Source: Anaerolineales bacterium
GTDB taxonomy: Bacteria > Chloroflexota > Anaerolineae > Anaerolineales > DRMV01
NCBI GenBank assembly: GCA_026996855.1
Contig: JALWJZ010000103.1
Coordinates: forward strand, 1 to 64,000
Length of the DNA: 64,000 nt
Direction of reading: 5' to 3'
In this document: positions 25,212 through 34,857 of the stretch, piece by piece
How positions within the stretch are numbered: position 1 is the stretch's first letter
How the letters are laid out: the number at the start of each line of letters is the position of its first letter
Translations under genes and position numbers: made by a program
The notes under the pieces: model-generated
Told to the model about the DNA's origin: nothing
The model's database searches: none
What the model saw: only the letters and a program-made list of their open reading frames with translations

Positions 25212-28019
25212 TTATCGCGTCGTCAAGGCCAGCAGCAGGACTTCCTGGTCCACGGGCAGGCGGTCCACCCGCACGCCCACCGCGTGGTAAATGGCGTTGG
25301 TGATGGCCGGCGCGGTGGGGATGCTCACGATTTCACCCACCCCCTTGGCGCCGTAAGGTCCGCCGCGCGCGGGGTGCTCCACCACGATGGGATGCACCTC
25401 CTCGGGCATGTGCACGATGGAGGGGATGCGATAGCGGGCCAGCCGGTCGGTGACGACCCGGCCGTTTTCCACGATGAAACGCTCGGTAAGCGCGGTGCCG
25501 ATGCCCATGGCCACGCCCCCCTCGATTTGCCCCTTCAGGCCCAGGGGGTTGACGGCCATGCCCACATCGTTGGCGGAAATCACCCGCAACACCCGCACCT
25601 CGCCCGTCCGGGTGTTCACTTCCACCTCCGCGGCCTGGGCCGCGAAGGAAAAGGCAAAGTGCATGTCGCCGGGCTGGCCCAGGGGACGGGTTTCCGGCGC
25701 GTGGTAGGTGAAACGGGTGCGGGGTTCCAGGCCCGCGTCCCGCATGGCCTGCACCAGGTGCGGCAGGGCCACGGTGCGATCGCCGGCGACCAGCGCGTCG
25801 CCCCGGAAGGCCACGGCTTCGGGCGGGCAGTCGTAATACTCCGAGGCCCAGGCCTGGACGGCCTTGAGCAGGCCTTGCGCGGCCAGCCGCGCCGCGTTGC
25901 CCGTGACCGCGGTCTGCCGCGAGGCCGTGGTGGGGCCGCCGTCGGGGGTGCGGCCCGTATCCATGACCAGCACCCGTACCCGGTCCGGGCCCAGGCCGGT
26001 TTCCTCCGCGGCAATCAACTGCAGCACCGCCACCAAGCCCTGGCCCAGTTCCGCCGCGGAGGTGCGTACTTCCAGCACACCTTCGGGCAGGAGTTCCACC
26101 TCCACGGTGGATTGGTCCGGCGCGCCGCCGCCCAACCCGGTGTTCTTGAAGGCCACGGCAAAGCCCCAGGCCCGCACCAGGTGCGGCTTGCCCGGCACCC
26201 GGCGGGGTCGGAAGGGGTCCTGGCCGTCGCTCAACCGGCGCATCTCGGCTTCCACCTTCTCGATGCACTCCAGCAGGCCCACGCCCTCCCGCAGCACCTG
26301 GCCGGTGCTGGTGACCGAGCCCTCCCGCAGCGCGTTCTTGCGCCGGATTTCCACCGGGTCCATACCCAGGGCGTGAGCCAGCATGTCCATCATGCTCTCG
26401 ATGGCAAACGCGGACTGGGTGACGCCAAAGCCCCGGAACGCGCCGGCCGGGGGGTTGTTGGTGTACACCGCGTAGCAATCGGCCTTCACGTGGGGGACTT
26501 CATACGGCCCGGCGGAGTGGGTGGTGGCCCGGGTCATCACCTTTTCACCCAGGGAGGCATACGCGCCCGTGTCGCCGTAAAGTTCCGTCTGCACCGCCAC
26601 CAGGCGGCCATCTTTCTTGGCACCGATGCGCACCCGAATCTGGGTGGCGTGGCGCTTGGGATGCACCATCATGCTTTCCCGGCGGGAGAAGAGCAATTTC
26701 ACTGGCCGACCCGTGGCCTGGGCCAGCAACGCGGCGTGAATCTGCCCCGCGATGTCCTCCTTGCCGCCGAAGCCGCCGCCCATGTGCTGGCCCACGATGC
26801 GCACCTTCTCCTCCGGCAGGCCCAGCGCGGCCGCCACCTGCCGACGGTCCGCGTAGGGAATCTGAGACCCCACGTAGACATACATGCTGCCGTCGGGCTG
26901 GGGCACCGCGATGCTGCATTCCGGCTCCAGAAAGGCGTGTTCGTAAATGGGCGTGTGGAAAGTGTGCTCCAGCACCACGTCGGCCTGGGCAAAGCCCGCT
27001 TCCACGTCCCCCTTGCGCACTTTGATGTGCTTGAGGAGATTGCCGCCCTCGTGGAGCCGGGGTGCATCGGGTTGCAGGGCCTGCACCGGGTCGGTCAGGG
27101 GCGGCAGTTCTTCGATGTCCACCCGGATGGCCGCGAGGGCCTCTTCGGCCCGGTCGGGCGTGTCCGCGGCCACGATGGCCAAGGCATCCCCCACGTAACG
27201 GATGCGCTCCCCCACCCCCACCAGGATGGGCCAGTCGGACACGATGAGGCCGTGGGTGCGGGCCGCGGGCAGGTCCTCCGCGGTGAGCACCGCGTGCACG
27301 CCGGGCATCTGCCGGGCCTGGGAAACGTCCAGCCCCCGCAGTATGCCGTGGGGAACTTCGGCCCGGAGCACCCGGGCGTACAACATGCCGGGGAATTTCA
27401 GGTCGTCGGTGAAGATGGCCCGGCCGGTGACCTTGTCCACCGCGTCGGGCCGGGGCCGGGGACGCCCCACCACCCGCCCGGCCCGGATGGAGGGGGGAAT
27501 TTCGGGGCGGGGCACCGGCGTGCCTTCCCGCAGGGCCCGGGCCGCGGCCTGAATCGCGCTTTCGATGGAAGGATACCCACCGCAACGGCACAGGGTATCC
27601 TTGAGGGCGTGGCGGATGTCTTCCCGGGAAGGCTCGGGGTTGTGGCGGAGCAGCGCGTGGGCGGTCATGATTTGGCCGGGGATGCAAAAACCGCACTGCA
27701 CCGCGCCGTGTTCCACGAAGGCCTGCTGCAAGGGATGCAGCACCAGGTGGCCGTTCTCGTCCCGGGCCAGGCCCTCGATGGTAAGCACGTGCCGACCGTG
27801 GGCCTTTTCCGCGGGGAAGATGCAGGAAACCACGGGTTCGCCGTCCACCTCCACGGTGCAGGCGCCGCACTCGGCCTCCTCGCACCCGATTTTGGTGCCC
27901 GTCAGGCCCAGGCGCTCCCGCAGCAGGTACGCCAGGGTTTCGCCGGGGGCAATGCGCACCCGATGCTCCCGACCGTTGACCGTGAGGGTGATTTCGCGAA
28001 ACTCGGGGGAAGAGGTCAT
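25212..28019 (-). CDS. xanthine dehydrogenase/aldehyde oxidase-family protein: [2Fe-2S] subunit fused to molybdopterin-binding subunit
   Basis: GCEEAECGACTVEVDGEPVVSC and CGFCIPGQIMTAHALL...CRCGGYPSI (two 2Fe-2S clusters), then GGGFGGKEDIAGQIHAALLAQATGRPVKLLFSRRESM. Confidence 0.9.
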   Translation of the reverse strand: MTSSPEFREITLTVNGREHRVRIAPGETLAYLLRERLGLTGTKIGCEEAECGACTVEVDGEPVVSCIFPAEKAHGRHVLTIEGLARDENGHLVLHPLQQAFVEHGAVQCGFCIPGQIMTAHALLRHNPEPSREDIRHALKDTLCRCGGYPSIESAIQAAARALREGTPVPRPEIPPSIRAGRVVGRPRPRPDAVDKVTGRAIFTDDLKFPGMLYARVLRAEVPHGILRGLDVSQARQMPGVHAVLTAEDLPAARTHGLIVSDWPILVGVGERIRYVGDALAIVAADTPDRAEEALAAIRVDIEELPPLTDPVQALQPDAPRLHEGGNLLKHIKVRKGDVEAGFAQADVVLEHTFHTPIYEHAFLEPECSIAVPQPDGSMYVYVGSQIPYADRRQVAAALGLPEEKVRIVGQHMGGGFGGKEDIAGQIHAALLAQATGRPVKLLFSRRESMMVHPKRHATQIRVRIGAKKDGRLVAVQTELYGDTGAYASLGEKVMTRATTHSAGPYEVPHVKADCYAVYTNNPPAGAFRGFGVTQSAFAIESMMDMLAHALGMDPVEIRRKNALREGSVTSTGQVLREGVGLLECIEKVEAEMRRLSDGQDPFRPRRVPGKPHLVRAWGFAVAFKNTGLGGGAPDQSTVEVELLPEGVLEVRTSAAELGQGLVAVLQLIAAEETGLGPDRVRVLVMDTGRTPDGGPTTASRQTAVTGNAARLAAQGLLKAVQAWASEYYDCPPEAVAFRGDALVAGDRTVALPHLVQAMRDAGLEPRTRFTYHAPETRPLGQPGDMHFAFSFAAQAAEVEVNTRTGEVRVLRVISANDVGMAVNPLGLKGQIEGGVAMGIGTALTERFIVENGRVVTDRLARYRIPSIVHMPEEVHPIVVEHPARGGPYGAKGVGEIVSIPTAPAITNAIYHAVGVRVDRLPVDQEVLLLALTTR

Positions 28020-28069
28020 GTTCGGCCTCCTTCAGGGAAGCGAAACGAAACTTATTTCAAATTCCCGCT

Positions 28070-28250
28070 TTTTGGAGTGCGGTGCTTGGGCACCGCTTTG
28101 GTATTCCAAAGCGGCACCGAGGTGCCGCACTCCAAAAGCAAGGGCGCACGGCCATGCGCCCCTACCACCCATTCGCAAATCCGCTCATCCGCTCATTCGC
28201 CCATTCATCCGATTCCAAAGCGGCGCCGAGGTGCTGCACTCCCAAAAACG
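28070..28250. repeat. composite palindromic intergenic repeats, same families as 19.9 kb and 44.9 kb
   Basis: TTTTGGAGTGCGGTGCTTGGGCACCGCTTTGG, CCAAAGCGGCACCGAGGTGCCGCACTCCAAAA, AGGGCGCACGGCCATGCGCCCCT, CCGCTCATTCGCCCATTC. Confidence 0.9.
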
Positions 28251-28276
28251 CGCCGTTGTTGTTTTTGTTTAGCCAG

Positions 28277-28564
28277 TCAGGAATCTCTGAGAATGTGTGA
28301 AGTCCTTATCGCGGTGAGGGCTTCTTCCACATCCGCGAAAGTGTCATCCTCGGGCACTTTCCGAGCCTTTTCCCGCAAGCGTTCTACAACCTGAAAACGT
28401 TGTTCCCGTTCGGTCCGCCAGCGCTCGTACAAATCAATGGAGACCAACGCGGCCATGGGCTTGCCCGCCCGCTCCAGAATCACCACCTCTTTTTCATCGA
28501 GAACCCGACGCAATATCTCGAAAAACCTAATTTGGGCTTCTCGCACATCCAAATGCAACATCAC
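28277..28564 (-). CDS. Phd/YefM-family antitoxin-like protein (no partner toxin seen)
   Basis: LDVREAQIRFFEILRRVLDEKEVVILERAGKPMAALVSIDLYERW. Confidence 0.75.
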   Translation of the reverse strand: MMLHLDVREAQIRFFEILRRVLDEKEVVILERAGKPMAALVSIDLYERWRTEREQRFQVVERLREKARKVPEDDTFADVEEALTAIRTSHILRDS

Positions 28565-28665
28565 TTATCTCCACATATCGCCGTGTACACCAAAACGGTG
28601 CCCAACCCGGCTTTCGGGGTATGGCCAACGGTGCCGGTCTTTGGATGAGGACCCGCAAGACGACC

Positions 28666-29544
28666 TTACGCGGTGCCCGCCCGTGCCCAGGCCGTTTGCA
28701 GGGCCTCTTCCAGGAGCACCCCGGCCAGGAGGCGACGGTAGGTTTCGGAAGCCCGGAATTTGCTGGTGCGGAAGCGGGCCTCTCGGAGGAGGGCTTCCTT
28801 GGCCGCGGCCACCCGTTCCGGGGTCAAGGCATGGCCCCGGAGCGCGGCCTCGGTGGCGCGCAACCGGCGGGGCACCGGGCCGGAGGGACCCATGGCGATG
28901 CCCACGTCCGCGACGCGGTCGCCTTCCCGCCGGAGCCACACGGCCGCGTTGAGGATGGGCAGGGCCACCCCCTGGGGCCGCATCACCCGGCGAAAGGCCG
29001 AGGCCTGGCCCGGTCGGGCCAGGGGCAGGTAAAAACCCACCAGCAGTTCGTCGTGCCCCAGGGCCGAACGGCCCGGCCCCAGGAACAGCGTCTCCAGGGG
29101 GACCCGGCGCCGTCCTCGGGGGGAGGCCACTTCGGCCTGGGCATCCAGGGCCACCAGCGCGATGGTGCCGTCGGCCGCGGGCAGGGCGTGGGCCACGTTG
29201 CCGCCCAGGGTGGCCAGGTTGCGTACTTGCGGCCCCGCGATGAGCGCACAGGCCTCGGCCAGGGCCTGGGCGTGGGTGCGCACCAAAGGCGAAGCCGCGA
29301 CCCGGGCCACGGGCACGGCCGCGCCCACGAAAAGCCGGTCGCCCCGCACCTCCAGGGCTTGCAGTTCGTCTACGTCCGTCACGTCCACCAGGGTGTGGGG
29401 CCGGGGGTGCCGTCCGGTTTCGATGTCCAGGAGCAGGTCCGTGCCCCCGGCGATGAACGCGGCGGGTTGGGGCGCTTCGTGGATGGCCCGAAGGGCCTCC
29501 GGCACGGTGCGGGGACGCAGATAGAGGTTCCACAAACGACGCAT
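28666..29544 (-). CDS. xanthine dehydrogenase-family FAD-binding subunit
   Basis: FIAGGTDLLLDIETGRHPRPHTLVDV; LATLGGNVAHALPAADGTIALVAL. Confidence 0.88.
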   Translation of the reverse strand: MRRLWNLYLRPRTVPEALRAIHEAPQPAAFIAGGTDLLLDIETGRHPRPHTLVDVTDVDELQALEVRGDRLFVGAAVPVARVAASPLVRTHAQALAEACALIAGPQVRNLATLGGNVAHALPAADGTIALVALDAQAEVASPRGRRRVPLETLFLGPGRSALGHDELLVGFYLPLARPGQASAFRRVMRPQGVALPILNAAVWLRREGDRVADVGIAMGPSGPVPRRLRATEAALRGHALTPERVAAAKEALLREARFRTSKFRASETYRRLLAGVLLEEALQTAWARAGTA

Positions 29545-31112
29545 CAGCCCTTCTCCTTCTCCTCGACGCCGGCCATGAGCAGGCCCAGCCGCTCCACCGT
29601 GGCCTCTTCCCGGGGCATCACGGCCATGATGCGGCCCTCGTAAATCACCGCGATGCGATCCGAGAGGACCAGAATCTCGTCCAGATCCTCGGAAATCAGG
29701 AGCACGGCCGCGCCCCGGGTGCGCTGTTCCAGCAGCCGCTCCCGCACGTACTCGGTGGCGCCGATGTCCAGGCCCCGGGTGGGCTGCGCGGCCAAAATCA
29801 CCTTCGGTTCCCGGGCCAGTTCCCGGGCCAGCACGATTTTTTGCAAATTGCCGCCGGAAAGGTACCGGGCCGGAGTCTTCACCGAAGGCGTTTTGATGCG
29901 AAAGGCCTGAATCAAACGGCGGCTGTGCGCGTACACCGTGGGCCAGTGCAAAAACCCTTTACGGGAAAAGGGCGGCTTGTGATGGTCCCGCAAAATCAAG
30001 TTTTCGGCCACGGTGAATTCCTGGATGAGGCCATCCTTCATGCGCTCCTCGGGAATGTAGGCCAGGCCCAGGTCCATGCGCGCCGCGGGGGAGGCCTCGG
30101 TCACGTCCTGGTCCAGCAGGCGCACCCGGCCCCGGGTCACGGGCCGCAGCCCTGCCACCACCTGGGCCAACTCCCGCTGGCCATTGCCCGAAACCCCGGC
30201 CAGGCCCAGGATTTCACCTGCCCGCACCTGCAACGAAACGCCCTGGAGCGCGGGCGTTCCTCGGTCGCTTTCCGCGTGCACGTCTTCCAGTTCCAGCAGC
30301 ACGGGACCGGGTCTGGCGGGTTCCTTCTCCAGGTGGAAGCGCACTTCCCGGCCCACCATCCAGCGGGCCAGTTCCTCCTTGGTGGTTTCCCTGGCCGGTC
30401 GGGTGCCGATTTTGCGGCCATCCCGGAGCACGGTGATGCGGTCGCTGATGGCCAGCACCTCGTGCAATTTGTGGGAGATGAAGACCAGCCCGTGGCCCTC
30501 CCGGGCCATCTGGCGCATGACCGCGAAGAGTTCCTCCACCTCCTGGGGCGTGAGCACCGCGGTGGGTTCGTCCAGGATGAGCACGTCCGCGCCCCGGTAC
30601 AGGGCCTTGAGGATCTCCACCCGCTGCTGCTGGCCCACGGAAAGTTGCCAGATGTAGGCGTGGGGGTCCACCACCAGTCCGTAGCGTTCCCCCAATTCCC
30701 GCAAACGCCGGGCCACCACGTCCAGGTCGGTGAGCAGGCCCCGGGAAGAGGGCAGGCCCAGGGCCACGTTTTCGGCCACGGTCAGGGTTTCCACCAGCAT
30801 GAAGTGCTGGTGCACCATGCCGATGCCCAGGGCAATGGCATCCCGGGGGGAAGCGATGCGCACGGGCCGACCGTTGATGCGGATTTCCCCTTCGTCGGGC
30901 TGGTACATGCCGTAGAGGATTTTCATCAACGTGGTCTTGCCCGCGCCGTTCTCGCCCAGCAGCGCGTGGATTTCCCCCGCCTGCACGTCGAAGTCCACAT
31001 GGTCGTTGGCCAGTACGCCGGGGAAGCGCTTCACGATGCCCCGCATTTCCACATGTTGAATGCGGGGTCGGGTAGACGCGGTCGCCAGGGGGGCGGATGG
31101 CACTGAGTTCAT
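29544..31112 (-). CDS. nucleoside/BMP-type ABC transporter ATP-binding protein (two ABC cassettes)
   Basis: GENGAGKTTLMKILYGMYQPDEG; LSVGQQQRVEILKALYRGADVLILDEPTAVLTP; YLSGGNLQKIVLARELAREPKVILAAQPTRGLD. Confidence 0.93.
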   Translation of the reverse strand: MNSVPSAPLATASTRPRIQHVEMRGIVKRFPGVLANDHVDFDVQAGEIHALLGENGAGKTTLMKILYGMYQPDEGEIRINGRPVRIASPRDAIALGIGMVHQHFMLVETLTVAENVALGLPSSRGLLTDLDVVARRLRELGERYGLVVDPHAYIWQLSVGQQQRVEILKALYRGADVLILDEPTAVLTPQEVEELFAVMRQMAREGHGLVFISHKLHEVLAISDRITVLRDGRKIGTRPARETTKEELARWMVGREVRFHLEKEPARPGPVLLELEDVHAESDRGTPALQGVSLQVRAGEILGLAGVSGNGQRELAQVVAGLRPVTRGRVRLLDQDVTEASPAARMDLGLAYIPEERMKDGLIQEFTVAENLILRDHHKPPFSRKGFLHWPTVYAHSRRLIQAFRIKTPSVKTPARYLSGGNLQKIVLARELAREPKVILAAQPTRGLDIGATEYVRERLLEQRTRGAAVLLISEDLDEILVLSDRIAVIYEGRIMAVMPREEATVERLGLLMAGVEEKEKG

Positions 31113-31182
31113 GGACGAACCTCGCGAAAAGGGCGGCCCGCCCTTTCCCCAAAGAGGAAAGAACGGGCCGGAGCCAAAACGG

Positions 31183-32196
31183 TCACTTCAGGGGGATGGT
31201 GATTTCGCCCTTCTTGATGCCTTCGATGGTCTTTTCGGCCGCGGCTTTCACGTCGTCGGGCAGGTCGAATTGGGGGTTGTAGACCATGACGATGCCGCCG
31301 TTGGCCAGGTCGATGGCGAAGGACCGGCCGCCCAAAGTGCCCTGCTGGATGAGGTCGATCATCTGGTTGAGCACCACTTCCCAGTGGTACACCTGGTTGG
31401 CCACCACGATTTCCGGCGCCAGGGAGGTCTGGTCCGCCTGGGTGCCGAACCAGAGCACGCCGTGCTCCTTGGCCACGCCGATGGCGCCCACCACCATTTG
31501 CGCGGTGCCGGTCATCACGTCCGCGCCGGCCGCGATGTGGGTCTTGGCCGCCTCCGCGGCCAGGGAGACGTCGGAGAAGGAGCCAATCCAGTTGACGTTG
31601 ACCGTGGCGTCGGGTTTGGTGGCCTTCACCCCGGCCACGAAGCCGTCCACGTACCGCTTGGCGTCGCCGGTCTCGATGGGTCCCACCACGCCGATGACGC
31701 CGCTCTTGGTCAGCATGGCGGCCATCACGCCGTTCACGTACCCGCCCTGTTCCGAGGCGGCTTCATACGCGAAGACGTTGGGCAGGCCGAAGGTCTCCAC
31801 GGTGGTGCCCCAGGCAAAACTGGTGTTGGGGAAGTCGGGCGCGATTTCCTGCAACGAGGAGCCGTACTGGGAGCCGTGGGCGATGACCAGGTCGTAGCCC
31901 TGGGTGGCGTAGTCCCGGATGGCCGCGGCCGCGTCGTCCACCACGTACATGCCGTCGGAATAGACGAACTGGAAGTTCTCCTCGCCTCGCTCCTTCTGGA
32001 TGGCCACCAGCGCGTCGTACATGCTCTGGCTGAAGGCCAGGTCGTTGATGGCGCTGGGCATGACCACCGCTACACGGAAGGGCTTCTTGGCCTCTTCGGC
32101 CGCGGGCGTGGCCGGTTGTTGGCCTTTGCACGCGGCCAACAGGCCCAGGGCCAGCCCAAAGACCAACAGCAGGCGGAAAAGGGGATTTCTGAACAT
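31183..32196 (-). CDS. BMP-family substrate-binding lipoprotein
   Basis: MFRNPLFRLLLVFGLALGLLAACKG lipobox; PFRVAVVMPSAINDLAFSQSMYDAL. Confidence 0.9.
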   Translation of the reverse strand: MFRNPLFRLLLVFGLALGLLAACKGQQPATPAAEEAKKPFRVAVVMPSAINDLAFSQSMYDALVAIQKERGEENFQFVYSDGMYVVDDAAAAIRDYATQGYDLVIAHGSQYGSSLQEIAPDFPNTSFAWGTTVETFGLPNVFAYEAASEQGGYVNGVMAAMLTKSGVIGVVGPIETGDAKRYVDGFVAGVKATKPDATVNVNWIGSFSDVSLAAEAAKTHIAAGADVMTGTAQMVVGAIGVAKEHGVLWFGTQADQTSLAPEIVVANQVYHWEVVLNQMIDLIQQGTLGGRSFAIDLANGGIVMVYNPQFDLPDDVKAAAEKTIEGIKKGEITIPLK

Positions 32197-32262
32197 GTCG
32201 TTCCTCCTTCGAGAAGAAAGGATGGGCAAAACCGCGACTTCTTCCGGTGGAGACCGCTCGCG

Positions 32263-33204
32263 TCAGGCCTCCCGCTCGAAGGGTTTGGTCAGGGCCGAGG
32301 GCGGCCGCGCCCGCGAGACGGTGAGCACCAGCACCACGATGGTGAGGATGTAAGGCATCATCACCGCCAGTTCCGAGGGGATGGGCACCCCCAGCACCTG
32401 GACCCACAGTTGCATGGCGTTCACCAGGCTGAAAATCAGCGCGCCGGCCAGCACGCCCAAAGGCCGCCACGCGCCGAAGTACACCAGGGCCACCGCGATG
32501 AAGCCCAGGCCGCTGGTCATGTTTTGTTGAAACACGCCCAGCAGGCCCACGGACAGGGCCGCGCCGGCAATGCCCGAGAGCACGCCCCCCAGGATGATGG
32601 TGAAGTACCGCACCCGGGCCACGGAAATGCCCAGGGAATCCGCGGCTTCGGGGTTTTCCCCCACGGAGCGGATGTTCAGGCCCAGGGTGGTCTTGTTGAG
32701 CACGAACCAGGCCAGAGGCACCAGCAGGTACGCAGCGTAGACCAGCACGTTGTGGCGGAAGAACACCGGCCCCAGGAGGGGGATGTCGCTGAGCAGGGGA
32801 ATGGGCAGGTCGGGGAAAGGCTCCACGGTGCGCACCGTGCCCAGGAGTTTCTGGAAGAGCAAATCGCTCATCCCCAGACCGAAGAGGTAGAAACCGATGC
32901 CGCTGATGCCCTGCTCCGCGTGCAGGTTCACGGTGACCACGGCCATGGCCAGGCCCATGAGCGCGCCCACCACCACCGCGGCCAGCAGCCCCAGGAGCAG
33001 GTTCCCCGTGCGCCAGGTGACGTAGAAGGCCGCAAACGCTCCCATGAGCATCTGACCTTCCACGCCCAGGTTGAGCACGCCGCTCCGCTGGCCAAAGGTC
33101 TCGCCGATGGCCGCGTAGAGGTACGGCGTGGCCAGGCGAATGCCCGAGGTCAACATGCCCAGGAGCACGCTCAGGGAAAGGACTTTCTCCAGTAGACCTT
33201 CCAT
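32263..33204 (-). CDS. nucleoside ABC transporter permease
   Basis: RLATPYLYAAIGETFGQRSGVLNLGVEGQMLMGAFAAFYV. Confidence 0.9.
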   Translation of the reverse strand: MEGLLEKVLSLSVLLGMLTSGIRLATPYLYAAIGETFGQRSGVLNLGVEGQMLMGAFAAFYVTWRTGNLLLGLLAAVVVGALMGLAMAVVTVNLHAEQGISGIGFYLFGLGMSDLLFQKLLGTVRTVEPFPDLPIPLLSDIPLLGPVFFRHNVLVYAAYLLVPLAWFVLNKTTLGLNIRSVGENPEAADSLGISVARVRYFTIILGGVLSGIAGAALSVGLLGVFQQNMTSGLGFIAVALVYFGAWRPLGVLAGALIFSLVNAMQLWVQVLGVPIPSELAVMMPYILTIVVLVLTVSRARPPSALTKPFEREA

Positions 33205-34346
33205 CAGTCCTGCCCCCCGGAAGCGGAAGAAGCGGCCGCGGTCTCCTGCACCGGGCGCGGCGCTTCGGCTTCCCGCTGCAGGGCCATGCGCCGGCGCTGC
33301 CGACGGCGACGCCAGTACTCGCTGCTCACCACGAAGACCACCACCAGCCCGTTCAGCGCGATGACCAGCGCGGAAGGCACCTGCACCGCGCGCTGCATCT
33401 TGTTGGCCCCCACCAGCAGCGCGCCAAAGAGCACCGACGCGGGCACGGTGCCCAGGGGGTGCAGCCCGCCGAAGAGCGCGGCCACGATGCCGTTGAAACC
33501 CGCGTTACCCGTGAAGCCCGAGGCGGAGCCGTCGGTAATCATGCGGTAGTTCACCCCGTACACCTGAACCACCCCGGCCAGCCCGGCAAAGGCGCCGCTG
33601 AGGAGCAGGGCCAGTACGGTGTACCGCTTCACGGGAATGCCGGCGTACCGGGACGCGTCGGGGTTCTTGCCCACGGCCCGGATGCGGTAACCCCAAACGG
33701 TGTGCCACAGGAAAACGTGCACCACCACGGCCAGTACCACGGCCAGCAACGTCCCCAAATGCAACCGGGTGGGCACCCACCGGGGCAGACGGAAGGCCAT
33801 TTCCAGGGCCGCGGTCTGGGGGATTTCCGAAGCCATGGCCTTCTGGACCGGGTCGATCATGGGGCCCCGCAGCAGGTAGTTCATGATTTGCACCGCGATG
33901 GCGTTCATCATCACGGTGCTCAGGATTTCGTTGACGTTGAAGTAGGCCTTGAGCACGCCGGGAATGCCGCCCCACAACGCGCCACCCACGAAACCCGTCA
34001 GCATGGCCAGGGGAATCACCACCCAGCCGGGCCAGTCGGTGAAGGTAAGGCCCACCAGGGTGCCCAAAATCGCGCCCACGATCATCTGGCCCTCGCCGCC
34101 GATGTTGATGACGTTAGCCTGGAAGGCAATGCAAATGCCCAGTCCCACCAGCAGCAAGGGCGTGGCCTTGACCAGGGTTTCGGCCACCGCGTTGGGCGTG
34201 CCAAACGCACCTTCCACCAATGCGGCGTAGGCCGTCAGAGGGTTGACCCGCATTACCATCAGGAAGACCGCGCCCACCAACAAGGCCAGGCTCGCGGCCA
34301 GGAGGGGAAGCAAGGCATCAAACAACACATCCGTCAGGCGCTTCAC
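33204..34346 (-). CDS. nucleoside ABC transporter permease
   Basis: GLGICIAFQANVINIGGEGQMIVGAILG; overlaps the next permease at 33204. Confidence 0.9.
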   Translation of the reverse strand: MKRLTDVLFDALLPLLAASLALLVGAVFLMVMRVNPLTAYAALVEGAFGTPNAVAETLVKATPLLLVGLGICIAFQANVINIGGEGQMIVGAILGTLVGLTFTDWPGWVVIPLAMLTGFVGGALWGGIPGVLKAYFNVNEILSTVMMNAIAVQIMNYLLRGPMIDPVQKAMASEIPQTAALEMAFRLPRWVPTRLHLGTLLAVVLAVVVHVFLWHTVWGYRIRAVGKNPDASRYAGIPVKRYTVLALLLSGAFAGLAGVVQVYGVNYRMITDGSASGFTGNAGFNGIVAALFGGLHPLGTVPASVLFGALLVGANKMQRAVQVPSALVIALNGLVVVFVVSSEYWRRRRQRRRMALQREAEAPRPVQETAAASSASGGQD

Positions 34347-34640
34347 GGGAGGCCTCCTGACCGAAAACCAAAGTGTGCAAAGGGGCGGAACTTTTTGTGC
34401 TCATGGGGGAAAAATCGCTGAAGGACGTGCACGCTTTTGTGCACAAACATCGCGTTATTGAAAAGTGTGAAGACCGCGGAAAAACTCCGTGCGCACGGGT
34501 CCGGGTTGGGGCCCCGGGTACACCGGGCGGGACGTGCTTTGGAGGGGTGCACGCCAGGCAGCATGACGTCGAACCCGGCGGGAGTTGCATTCGTTTGTAT
34601 CACAATCTTCCATGGATGGCAAGAAAAGACGCCCTAAATC

Positions 34641-34781
34641 ACGCGTTTTTCAAAATCCACCAAAGCGGCAAGAGCCATCGCATTTCCTCGCGGAGACACA
34701 AAGAAAATGCCGGCCTTCTCCAGCGGATACTCCGTGTTCTCCGTGGCTCTGTGTGAGTATTTGTTGTTAGAACATGCAAAA
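34641..34781 (-). repeat. dispersed ~145-bp repeat, copy 1 (inverted relative to copy 2)
   Basis: Reverse complement TTTTGCATGTTC...CACACAGAGCCACGGAGAACACGGAGTATCCGCTGGAGAA...GGTGGATTTTGAAAAACGCGT matches 42948-43095. Confidence 0.92.
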
Positions 34782-34857
34782 TACCCGGCCCTAAATTCGC
34801 TGGTGGTATACTGATGGTACAAGCCGGGTTCGTCCTGCACCGCCATGGGAGGGACCC

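Noticed and set aside
25284-28394. 1036-aa plus-strand ORF opposite xdh
   Set aside because: Shadow ORF; composition not protein-like and antisense to a well-supported molybdoenzyme.
34373-34756. 127-aa plus-strand ORF
   Set aside because: Runs into the dispersed 145-bp repeat (RHKENAGLLQRILRVLRGSV), a known kind of spurious translation.
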